27,062 nt of DNA from Pseudomonadota bacterium (GTDB lineage: Bacteria > Pseudomonadota > Alphaproteobacteria > Acetobacterales > Acetobacteraceae), in the NCBI GenBank assembly GCA_021780935.1, contig JAJXXT010000033.1, positions 1-27,062 of the forward strand, in the 5' to 3' direction. Below are positions 8,326 to 14,975 of the stretch, piece after piece (position 1 is the first letter of the stretch; each line of letters opens with the position of its first letter). The notes beneath the pieces were generated by a model, which ran no database searches, was not told where the DNA came from, and saw nothing but the letters and a program-made list of their open reading frames with translations. Position numbers and translations under genes: made by a program.

Positions 8326-9102
8326 TCAGGCGATACCCTTGCTGCCCTTGCGCGTCTCCGCGACCGCGGCCTTCGCTGCCGTCGCCAGCAGCCCGCTGTC
8401 ATTGGAGAGGGTGACGAGGCGGAACCCCATGCCGATCGCCCGCGCGGCATAAGCCGCCCCACCGGTGTGGATCCCCGCAAAAATGCCGCGCTTGCCGCAT
8501 TCCTTGAGGACCTTGTCGTAGATCTTGAGGATCTCCGGTTCCTCGCGGTCGAGCTTGGGCACGAGCCCGTAGGAAAAGCCGAGATCGGACGGGCCGATAT
8601 AGACGCCGGCGATGCCCTCGACATCGAGGATGGCCTCGAGATTCTTCACCGCGCTACGGGTCTCGATCATCGGGATGCACAGCGTCTCGTCGTTGGCGAC
8701 CTTCTGGTAGTTGGTCGCCTCGCCGTACATCGCCGCCCGGATCGGCCCGTTGCTGCGCGTGCCGAGCGGCGGGTACTTGCAGGCGGAGACGAAGGCCTCG
8801 GCTTCCTTCTTCGTGTTCACCATCGGGCAGATGACGCCATAGGCGCCGCCGTCCAGGACCTTGCCGATGATGCCGGGCTCGTTCCACGGCACGCGCACCA
8901 TCGGCGTCACCGGGTGCGCCTGCATCGCCTGGAAACAGGCCACCATCGAGAGGTAGTCCTGCACGCCGTGCTGGAGGTCGACCGTGACCGAGTCGAAGCC
9001 GCACTGGGCCATTACTTCCGCCGAGAACCCGGACGGAATGGCGAGCCACCCGTTGACGACCGCCTTGCCCTCCGCCCAGCGTTTCTTGACGTTATTGGCC
9101 AT
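8326..9102 (-). CDS. HpcH/HpaI family 2-keto-3-deoxy acid aldolase
   Basis: A class II (metal-dependent) pyruvate aldolase of 258 residues, in the family of 4-hydroxy-2-oxoheptanedioate, 2-keto-3-deoxy-L-rhamnonate and 2-dehydro-3-deoxyglucarate aldolases. The catalytic His45 is in TVDLQHG, Arg70 in MVRVPW, and the metal ligands are Glu147 (IPMIET) and Asp173 (GPSDLG). The frame opens at 9162, but the ATG at 9102 has GGGAGA 9 bases upstream and starts the homology. It is the first gene of a pair with the UxaA-type dehydratase, and would cleave that enzyme's 2-keto-3-deoxy product to pyruvate and an aldehyde. Alternatively it handles the IlvD-type product from the opposite strand. Confidence 0.9.
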   Translation of the reverse strand: MANNVKKRWAEGKAVVNGWLAIPSGFSAEVMAQCGFDSVTVDLQHGVQDYLSMVACFQAMQAHPVTPMVRVPWNEPGIIGKVLDGGAYGVICPMVNTKKEAEAFVSACKYPPLGTRSNGPIRAAMYGEATNYQKVANDETLCIPMIETRSAVKNLEAILDVEGIAGVYIGPSDLGFSYGLVPKLDREEPEILKIYDKVLKECGKRGIFAGIHTGGAAYAARAIGMGFRLVTLSNDSGLLATAAKAAVAETRKGSKGIA

Positions 9103-9147
9103 GATGCGTTTCTCCCGAAGAAATGAGAGCCGCACGCTAGGCGCCGC

Positions 9148-9159
9148 ACCGGGCCCGGT
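9148..9159. promoter_or_regulatory. 12-bp perfect palindrome upstream of aldolase/dehydratase pair
   Basis: ACCGGGCCCGGT lies 46 bp before the aldolase ATG and just after the phosphatase stop. It could be a repressor site for the catabolic pair. In DNA this rich in G and C a palindrome of this length can also be chance, and no second copy was noticed near the plus-strand catabolic genes. Confidence 0.2.
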
Positions 9160-9165
9160 CAAACC

Positions 9166-9849
9166 TCAGGCGGCCAGAAATCCCACCGTATCGCCTTCGA
9201 GGACGGCCGCCGTCAGCGGCCCGCCGAGCGCCGCGCCGGTGTCGATGCCGATGCGGTTGGCGCGGATCGCCGGCGCCGGAACGGGCGTGTGCCCATGCAC
9301 CACCACGACACCGAAATCTGCCTCCGAGGCAAGGAAGGGCTGGCGGATCGAAACCAGGTCGGCGGCGAGCTGCCGGTCCGGCGCGATCCCGGGCCGGATG
9401 CCGGCATGGACGAAGAGATAGCCGCCCGCACGATGCATCAGCGCGAGGCCGCGCAGGAAGCCGAGCGAGGCGCGCGCCATCCGCGCCGACCATTCCGCCG
9501 CCGGCACCGCCGCATCGATGCCCAGGCTGGCCAGCGTTGCGCCGCCACCCTGGTGGAGGAAATCGGTGGCCGCCGGCGCATCGCCCGCGAGCGCGTCGAG
9601 CAGCGTGCGTTCGTGGTTGCCCATCAGGTTGACCACGCCCGCCCGCCCGATCCGCCTGAGCCCGGAAAGCCGCGCCAGCACCTTCGCGGAATCCGGCCCG
9701 CGATCGATGTAGTCGCCGAGATGCACCACCGTCGCCGCGGCCACCGGCCGGCTGCGCAGATCCGCCGCGATCAGGGCATGCAGCGTGCCGAGCCGCTCGT
9801 CGAGCCCATGGATGTCGCCGACCGCATAGACCCGCTGCCCGCCCGGCAT
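9166..9849 (-). CDS. Metallophosphoesterase, serine/threonine phosphatase (PrpA/ApaH-like)
   Basis: A 227-residue calcineurin-like phosphoesterase with the ordered motifs GDIHG (11-15), GDYIDRG (45-51), GNHE (77-80), VHAG and VHGHT. Together they supply the two-metal site of the bacterial PPP-type phosphatases and diadenosine tetraphosphatase-like enzymes. The open frame extends back through the tRNA-Leu gene, so the first plausible start after the tRNA is ATG 9849, which places GDIHG near the N-terminus as usual. Its Shine-Dalgarno sequence is weak. It lies 47 bp downstream of the tRNA and 63 bp before the aldolase gene on the same strand. Phosphoprotein and dinucleotide substrates are both possible. 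Confidence 0.88.
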   Translation of the reverse strand: MPGGQRVYAVGDIHGLDERLGTLHALIAADLRSRPVAAATVVHLGDYIDRGPDSAKVLARLSGLRRIGRAGVVNLMGNHERTLLDALAGDAPAATDFLHQGGGATLASLGIDAAVPAAEWSARMARASLGFLRGLALMHRAGGYLFVHAGIRPGIAPDRQLAADLVSIRQPFLASEADFGVVVVHGHTPVPAPAIRANRIGIDTGAALGGPLTAAVLEGDTVGFLAA

Positions 9850-9895
9850 CCGGCCGGGCGACGGATGCAGACGGATGTCGTCGCTGCCAGGGGCC

Positions 9896-9976
9896 TGCCC
9901 GCCGGGGGACTCGAACCCCCACGCCAAAGGGCCGCGGATTTTAAGTCCGCTGCGTCTACCATTCCGCCAGGCGGGC
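9896..9976 (-). tRNA. tRNA-Leu(UAA)
   Basis: An 81-nt tRNA folds on the minus strand. The acceptor stem is GCCCGCC with GGCGGGC; the D arm is GCG/CGC. The anticodon stem is GCGGA/TCCGC with loop CTTAAAA, giving anticodon UAA. A 13-nt variable region follows, then T stem GGGGG/CCCCC with loop TTCGAGT, and discriminator A. The long variable region and the anticodon assign it to leucine (UUA/UUG codons). The 3' CCA is not encoded. It sits between a 2-hydroxyacid dehydrogenase and a phosphatase gene, all on the minus strand. Confidence 0.96.
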
Positions 9977-9999
9977 CCAACCCTGGACAAACCGTGGCG

Positions 10000-10029
10000 C
10001 TTATCCCCTGGCCGCGACCTCGCAGGCAA
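10000..10029 (-). promoter_or_regulatory. Candidate sigma70-type promoter for tRNA-Leu
   Basis: On the minus strand TTGCCT (10029-10024) and GATAAG (10005-10000) are 18 bp apart. They would start transcription about 15 bases before the mature tRNA 5' end. Both hexamers match consensus at 4 of 6 positions. The site lies inside the end of the upstream dehydrogenase gene, whose TAA stop is part of the -10 element. Confidence 0.35.
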
Positions 10030-10915
10030 TATCGAGCGCCATGCGAATGAGCTTTTCGCTCGCCTCCGGTGTGCGGAACGCCGAATGGGCGGAGAGCGTG
10101 ACGTTGGGCAGCGTCGCCAGAACGTCGCCCGGCGGCAGCGGCTCCTCGAGGAACACGTCGAGCGCCGCGTGCGCGAGGCGCCCGTCGCGCAGGGCCGCGA
10201 CCATCGCCGCCTGGTCCACGACCGCCGCCCGTGCCGTGTTCACCAGGATCGCGTCGCCGCGCATCCTGGCCAAGCGCCCGGCGTCGAGAAACCCCCTCGT
10301 CTCGTCGTTGAGCAGCAGGTGGATCGACAGCACGCGGCTCTGCGCCAACAGCGTGTCGAGATCGACGAACGTCACCCCCTCGGCGGTGCGGGGCGTGCGA
10401 TTCCAGGCCAGCACTTTCATGCCGATCCCGCGGGCGAGCCGCGCCATCTCCGCGGCGATGCCGCCATAACCCAGCAGGCCGAGTGTCTTGCCGGTGAGCT
10501 GCGGCCCCTCGGTGCGCGGCCACTGGCCGGCCCGCACGCCACGGTCCATCGCGGCGATGCCGCGCGCCGCGGCGAACATGAGCGCGAAGGCGTGCTCCGC
10601 GACGGCGGTATCGCCGTAGCCCTTGATGATGTGGACGCTCTGCCCCTGGGCGGCGAGTTCCTCGGGGTTCATGTAGCTGCGCGCGCCGGTGCCGAGGAAG
10701 ATGATGTGCTTGAGGCCGGGGGTCCTGGCGAGTTCCGCGGTCGGCATCCGGCTGTGGTCGTCGAGCACGAAATCATAGCCTGCCAGCAGCGCCGGCAGCT
10801 CCGCCGGCGTCACGTTCTCCACGACATTGACGTCCACCGGCGGGTCCGTGGGCCGGACCACGGCCCTGAAGACCTCGGAAAGCTCCTGGCCCGCGTCGAT
10901 GAAAATGCCCTTCAT
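10001..10915 (-). CDS. D-isomer-specific 2-hydroxyacid dehydrogenase
   Basis: A 304-residue NAD(P)-dependent oxidoreductase, a second and clearly different member of the family in this window. The nucleotide-binding motif is LLGYGGIA (about 147-154), with a basic WNRTPRT after the second strand that hints at NADPH use. The catalytic set is Arg229 (VNTARAA), a Glu in FLEEP (about 258) and His277 (SAHSAF). Its ATG at 10915 overlaps the TGA of the aconitase-family small subunit (ATGA) and has GAGGGG just upstream, so the frame open to 11341 is a shadow. Coupling to the two upstream genes implies a shared pathway in which a rearranged hydroxyacid is oxidised, or its keto acid reduced. The substrate is not known. 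Confidence 0.88.
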   Translation of the reverse strand: MKGIFIDAGQELSEVFRAVVRPTDPPVDVNVVENVTPAELPALLAGYDFVLDDHSRMPTAELARTPGLKHIIFLGTGARSYMNPEELAAQGQSVHIIKGYGDTAVAEHAFALMFAAARGIAAMDRGVRAGQWPRTEGPQLTGKTLGLLGYGGIAAEMARLARGIGMKVLAWNRTPRTAEGVTFVDLDTLLAQSRVLSIHLLLNDETRGFLDAGRLARMRGDAILVNTARAAVVDQAAMVAALRDGRLAHAALDVFLEEPLPPGDVLATLPNVTLSAHSAFRTPEASEKLIRMALDIACEVAARG

Positions 10916-11448
10916 GCCCGCCCCTCGCTGCGTTGCGGGCCAGACTGGCCGAGGCGTTCCCGCCTCGCAAGTTCCGCGCGCACGAAGGGCACCAGCCCGC
11001 CGGCGTCGAGAATGGCGCGCATCGCCGGCGGCATCGGCGCGGCGTTGCAGACCCGGTTGCCGACGGTCACCGTTTCCGCCGCGGGATCGACCGCGATCGT
11101 CTCGCCCATGCCGATCGCCGCGACGGCCTCGGGACAGATCAGCACCGGCAGGCCGCGATTGATCGCGTTGCGATGGAAGATGCGCGCCACCGAAACCGCG
11201 ACCACGGCCGCGATCCCGGCCGCCTGCAGCGCCATCGGCGCCTGCTCGCGCGAGGAGCCGCAGCCGAAATTGCGCCCCGCTACGATGATGTCGCCGCGCC
11301 GCACCCGATCGGGAAACGCCGGATCGAGCGGCGTCATGCACAGCCGCGCGAACATCGCGGTATCGCCGAAGGCAAGCGACGCCGCCGGAATGATCACGTC
11401 GGTGTCGATGTCGTCGCCATAGCGGTGCGCCGCCCCGCGCAGGATCAT
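10912..11448 (-). CDS. Aconitase-family small subunit (LeuD-like isomerase/dehydratase)
   Basis: A 178-residue swivelling-domain subunit of the 3-isopropylmalate isomerase / homoaconitase / dimethylmalate dehydratase group. Near the N-terminus is GDDIDTDVIIPA, and around 58-71 the substrate-binding GRNFGCGSSREQAP that defines the group. It is shorter than the roughly 200-residue LeuD of typical proteobacterial leucine synthesis and closer to the short archaeal-type partner. The ATG at 11448 overlaps the large-subunit TGA, and its own TGA overlaps the next ATG; all three genes are therefore joined by ATGA overlaps. It works only together with the large subunit. Function in leucine synthesis is possible, but the context favours another hydroxyacid. 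Confidence 0.88.
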   Translation of the reverse strand: MILRGAAHRYGDDIDTDVIIPAASLAFGDTAMFARLCMTPLDPAFPDRVRRGDIIVAGRNFGCGSSREQAPMALQAAGIAAVVAVSVARIFHRNAINRGLPVLICPEAVAAIGMGETIAVDPAAETVTVGNRVCNAAPMPPAMRAILDAGGLVPFVRAELARRERLGQSGPQRSEGRA

Positions 11449-12725
11449 CCCGGTCCCTCCTCGCCCATCACCTCGGCCGGGTGCGCGAGCCTTCCCGCAA
11501 CGGCGCAAGCCGCGGCGACATAGGCGTTGGCGAGGTAGATCTCGGCATCCGCTGCCCCCATGCGGCCGCGGAAATTTCGGTTGATGGTGGCAACCGCGCG
11601 CTGGCCGGCGGCGAGCACGCCCATGTGCAGCCCGGCACAGGCCCCGCAGGTCGGCGGGCCGATGATCGCACCGGCCTCCAGCAGCGTGTCGATCACGCCC
11701 TCGGCCAGCGCCGCCCGGTAGATCGCGCGTGTCGCCGGCACCGCGATCGCGGTCACGCCCGGCGCGACGCGTCGGCCCCGCAGCACGGACGCCGCCTGGC
11801 GCAGATCGGTCAAGGTGCCGTTGGAACAATTGCCGATATAGACTTGCTGGATGGCGAGCGGCCCGACCTCGCGCACCACCTGCTCGACGCTCGCGACGTT
11901 ACCGGGCGAGAACGGCCGCGCGCAGAGCGGACCCACGGCGGCGAGGTCGATCGCGATCTCGCTGTCCCAAACCGCATCCGCATCGCTCCAGACATAGTGC
12001 GCCGCCACGCCCTTCGCCTCGGCCCAGGCACGCGTCGCGGCATCCGGCGGCACGAAGCAGGTCGTGGCGCTCGCCTCCACCGCCATGTTGCACAACGCCA
12101 TCCGCGCCTCCATGCCCAGCGCGCCGATCCCCTCGCCCGTGAACTCGAGCGCACGGTCGAGCGAGCCGTCGCAGCCGATGCGGCCGAGCACCGCCAGGAT
12201 GAGATCCTTTCCGGCAACGAAACGCCCTGGCACGCCGCGGAAATCCACCCGGATCGTCGCCGGCACCGGCAGCCAGAAGCTGCCCAGCGCCATTGCCGCC
12301 GCGATGTCCGAGGAACCCAGTCCCACGCCCAGCGCACCGAAGGCACCGGCCGTGCAGGTATGGCTGTCGGTACCGATCACGAGGCCACCGGGAGCGACGA
12401 GTCCCTGTTCCGGCAGCAGCGTGTGCTCGATACCTGCACCGGCATCGAACAGGCGCGCTCCATGGGCGGTCGCAAAGTCACGCATGCGCGCGAGGTTGGT
12501 GGCGCTCACCACGTCCTTGGCCGGCGCGATGTGGTCGTTGACCAGCACCACCGCGTCCGGGTCAGCCAGGCGCCGCGCCCCCATCGCCTCGAACTGGTCG
12601 AGCGCGATCGGCCCGGTCACATCGTGCAGCAGGACGCGATCGACCCGCGCGGTCACCACGTCGCCCGCGGCGACGTCCTGGCCGGCATGCGCGCCGATGA
12701 TCTTTTCCACCGCGGTCTTTGCCAC
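11445..12725 (-). CDS. Aconitase-family large subunit (LeuC-like isomerase/dehydratase)
   Basis: The catalytic iron-sulfur subunit of a two-subunit aconitase-family hydro-lyase, 426 residues from the chosen start. The [4Fe-4S] ligands are Cys300 (YIGNCSNG), Cys360 and Cys363 (PPTCGACAG). The substrate-binding segment TDSHTCTAGAFGALG lies near 119-133. The length matches the short HacA/archaeal LeuC/DmdA type (about 420) rather than the 465-residue bacterial LeuC. GTG 12725 is preferred because it gives the usual AKTAVEKII N-terminus and has GGAAG 9 bases upstream. ATG 12773 in the same frame would add 16 residues without homology. It is the first gene of the coupled trio with the small subunit and a 2-hydroxyacid dehydrogenase. 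Isopropylmalate, citramalate-type or dimethylmalate substrates are all possible. Confidence 0.88.
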   Translation of the reverse strand: MAKTAVEKIIGAHAGQDVAAGDVVTARVDRVLLHDVTGPIALDQFEAMGARRLADPDAVVLVNDHIAPAKDVVSATNLARMRDFATAHGARLFDAGAGIEHTLLPEQGLVAPGGLVIGTDSHTCTAGAFGALGVGLGSSDIAAAMALGSFWLPVPATIRVDFRGVPGRFVAGKDLILAVLGRIGCDGSLDRALEFTGEGIGALGMEARMALCNMAVEASATTCFVPPDAATRAWAEAKGVAAHYVWSDADAVWDSEIAIDLAAVGPLCARPFSPGNVASVEQVVREVGPLAIQQVYIGNCSNGTLTDLRQAASVLRGRRVAPGVTAIAVPATRAIYRAALAEGVIDTLLEAGAIIGPPTCGACAGLHMGVLAAGQRAVATINRNFRGRMGAADAEIYLANAYVAAACAVAGRLAHPAEVMGEEGPG

Positions 12726-13114
12726 GGCCGGAGGCTTCCACGGCGCCGCGCCTCTGACAAGAGACCATGCCATCGACCGGCCAGAACCTGGCAAGCGCCC
12801 GGATGCCTGTCGCCGCCGCCTGCCGCACCCTCGCCGATCCGCTCCGGAGGCGGCGGCCCGGCCGGCTGCGCGCCGCGGACCGCCCGGGCGCAGCGAGCCG
12901 CCTGCTGGAGCCAGCTCGTCATCGTTTCTGGTACACAATGTCCGCCAAGGCGCCCTGAACGGCGAACCGAGGCGATCGCGGCGGTCTCCGGCGACTGGAT
13001 GTCGCTTCTCTACGACCAGCGACATCTGCTCGCACCCCGCGCGAGGGTGCGCCGCCGGCCCCGCCGCCCGCCACCATCTGGCGGCGACACGGGCTCCCGC
13101 AGTAACCGGTCGGG
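12726..13114. other. Divergent intergenic region, no convincing gene
   Basis: These 389 bp lie between the divergent aconitase-like operon and the penicillin-binding protein gene and must hold both promoters. Open frames crossing it have arginine/proline-rich shadow translations and no recognisable motif. The only less GC-rich spot is around 12918-12945, where TGGTACACAATGTCC contains an imperfect inverted repeat (ACA/TGT inside GG/CC), a possible operator or -10 region. No confident promoter, RNA or repeat was found. Confidence 0.5.
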
Positions 13115-14947
13115 GTGCCGCGTCCGCAACCCCTGGCCCGCCCCGCGCAGCGACCCGACCGCCGCGACTCCCGCCGGCCGGAACCGCGCCGTCGTCCCCC
13201 GCGCCACCCCATCGCGCGGCTGCTGCGCTGGGCGATCTATGCCGCGGTCTGGGGCAGTGTCGCCGCCGGGCTCGTGCTGCTGGCCCTGGCCTGGGACCTG
13301 CCGCCGCCATCGACCGCGCTGCGGGCGGTCCGCCGCCCCAGCCTGACGCTCGCCGACGATCGCGGCACCGTTTTCGCCACCGTCGGCGATCTGGTCGGCG
13401 CGCCGATGCGCCTGTCCCAGCTCCCCGCCTACGTGCCCGAGGCCGTGGTGGCGGTCGAGGACCGCCGTTACTGGGAACATGGCGCGCTCGATCCGATCGG
13501 CATCCTGCGCGCCATGGCGGTGGATCTCGTGCACCTGCGCATCGTCCAGGGCGGCTCGACCATCGCGCAGCAGGTCGCGAAGAACCTGTTCCTCACCAAC
13601 GCCCGCACCTGGCGGCGCAAGGCGCAGGAACTGCTGCTCACGCTCTGGCTCGGGCAGCACTTCACTCGTCGCGAGATTCTCGAGATCTGGCTGAACCGCG
13701 TCTACTTCGGCGCCGGCGCCTGGGGCATCGACGCCGCCGCGCGCCTCTATTTCGGCGTCCCGGCTTCGCAGCTGTCGCTCTGGCAGGCGGCGGTGCTCGC
13801 CGGACTGCCGCGCGCTCCCTCGTACTTCTCGCCCAAGGCCAACCCCGCGGCGGCCGCGGCGCGCGGGCGCGAGGTGCTGGCCGCCATGGTGCGCGCCGGC
13901 TACATCACCCCGGCCAGGGCGCGGCGCGCGGCACGGGCGATTTTCTTCCCGCCACCCGCCGACCGGGCCGGCTGGTTTGCCGACTGGGCGGTGGAGAAGG
14001 CTCGCCAGGCACTGCCGCAGGGCACCGACGCCACCGCCGCGACGACGCTGGACGCCCCGCTGCAGGGAGTGGTGGACCGCGCCGTCGCCGCCTTCGTCGC
14101 CGGTCCCGCACGGGCCGCGAACGCGTCCGAGGTTGCCGTCGTGGTGATGGACGCCGCGACCGGCGCGGTCCGCGCGATGGTGGGCGGGCGCCCCGACCAG
14201 GTCGGCGGCTACAACCGCGCGGTGCTGGCGCGGCGCCAGGCGGGATCGACCTTCAAGCCGTTCGTATGGCTCGCGGCACTCGCGGCCGGGGTGCGGCCGG
14301 GCGACACGGTGCTCGATGCGCCGATCCGCCGCGGCAGCTGGCACCCGCACGATTTCGAGCCCCACTACCAGGGCAACGTCACGGTGGAGACTGCGCTGGC
14401 GCAGTCTCTGAACACCGCGGCGGTGCGCCTCGAGCGCCGCGCCGGCGGGCCGCAGAAGGTCATCGCCATCGCGCGCCGCCTCGGCATCGCCGACAAGCTA
14501 CCCGATAACGAAACCATCGCCCTCGGTACCGGCAGCGTCGGGTTGCTCGAGATGTGCGGCGCCTATGCTGCCTTCTTCAACGGCGGCTACCGCGTGCTGC
14601 CGCATGCACTGCGCGCGCTCAGCGCCGATGGCAAGCCGGTGGCCCTGCCCTCGGACCGGCCGATCAGGGTGATCGACCCCAACCTCGCGGCGATGATGGT
14701 GCGCATGATGGCCGCTGTCGTCACGCGCGGCACCGCCCGGGCCGCCGCCCTGCCGGGCGTGCTGGTGGCAGGCAAGACGGCCACCACCGAGAATTTTCGC
14801 GACGCCTGGTTCATCGGTGCCGTCAACGGCACGATCATCGGCGTATGGACCGGCAACGACAACAACGCGCCGATGCGAGGCGTGCAGGGTGGGACCCTGC
14901 CCGCCGAGCTGTTCCACCAGATCGCGCTGGCCATGCCAGGAGCGTAA
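13115..14947 (+). CDS. Class A penicillin-binding protein (transglycosylase/transpeptidase)
   Basis: A bifunctional peptidoglycan synthase of 610 residues. A basic, proline-rich cytoplasmic tail (1-33) is followed by one membrane helix (about 38-60). The GT51 glycosyltransferase domain has EDRRYWEHGALDP (Glu115), GGSTIAQQVAKNL, RKAQELLLTLWL and EIWLNRVYFGAGAWG. The transpeptidase domain has STFK (Ser378 nucleophile, Lys381) and SLN (431-433). The third motif reads KTA (554-556) where KTG is expected. GTG 13115 is the only reasonable start, with a weak ribosome site. It is shorter than typical PBP1a, lacking the OB insert. The amidase gene starts 28 bp downstream. Family is certain; the exact subclass is not. 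Confidence 0.92.
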   Translation: MPRPQPLARPAQRPDRRDSRRPEPRRRPPRHPIARLLRWAIYAAVWGSVAAGLVLLALAWDLPPPSTALRAVRRPSLTLADDRGTVFATVGDLVGAPMRLSQLPAYVPEAVVAVEDRRYWEHGALDPIGILRAMAVDLVHLRIVQGGSTIAQQVAKNLFLTNARTWRRKAQELLLTLWLGQHFTRREILEIWLNRVYFGAGAWGIDAAARLYFGVPASQLSLWQAAVLAGLPRAPSYFSPKANPAAAAARGREVLAAMVRAGYITPARARRAARAIFFPPPADRAGWFADWAVEKARQALPQGTDATAATTLDAPLQGVVDRAVAAFVAGPARAANASEVAVVVMDAATGAVRAMVGGRPDQVGGYNRAVLARRQAGSTFKPFVWLAALAAGVRPGDTVLDAPIRRGSWHPHDFEPHYQGNVTVETALAQSLNTAAVRLERRAGGPQKVIAIARRLGIADKLPDNETIALGTGSVGLLEMCGAYAAFFNGGYRVLPHALRALSADGKPVALPSDRPIRVIDPNLAAMMVRMMAAVVTRGTARAAALPGVLVAGKTATTENFRDAWFIGAVNGTIIGVWTGNDNNAPMRGVQGGTLPAELFHQIALAMPGA

Positions 14948-14975
14948 CGTTACGACACAACAAGGAGCATCTTCC

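Noticed and set aside
9896..9976. tRNA-Leu as the attachment site of a genomic island
   Set aside because: No integrase, no direct repeat of the tRNA 3' end and no change in base composition were seen on either side.
9850..10029. N-terminal extension of the metallophosphatase through the tRNA
   Set aside because: The extension would translate tRNA-Leu, and GDIHG normally lies close to the N-terminus, as it does from ATG 9849.
12064..14508. 814-codon plus-strand open frame across the aconitase-like gene, the gap and the PBP gene
   Set aside because: Its parts overlap two strongly supported genes in other frames, and the translation is low-complexity Arg/Pro/Ala.
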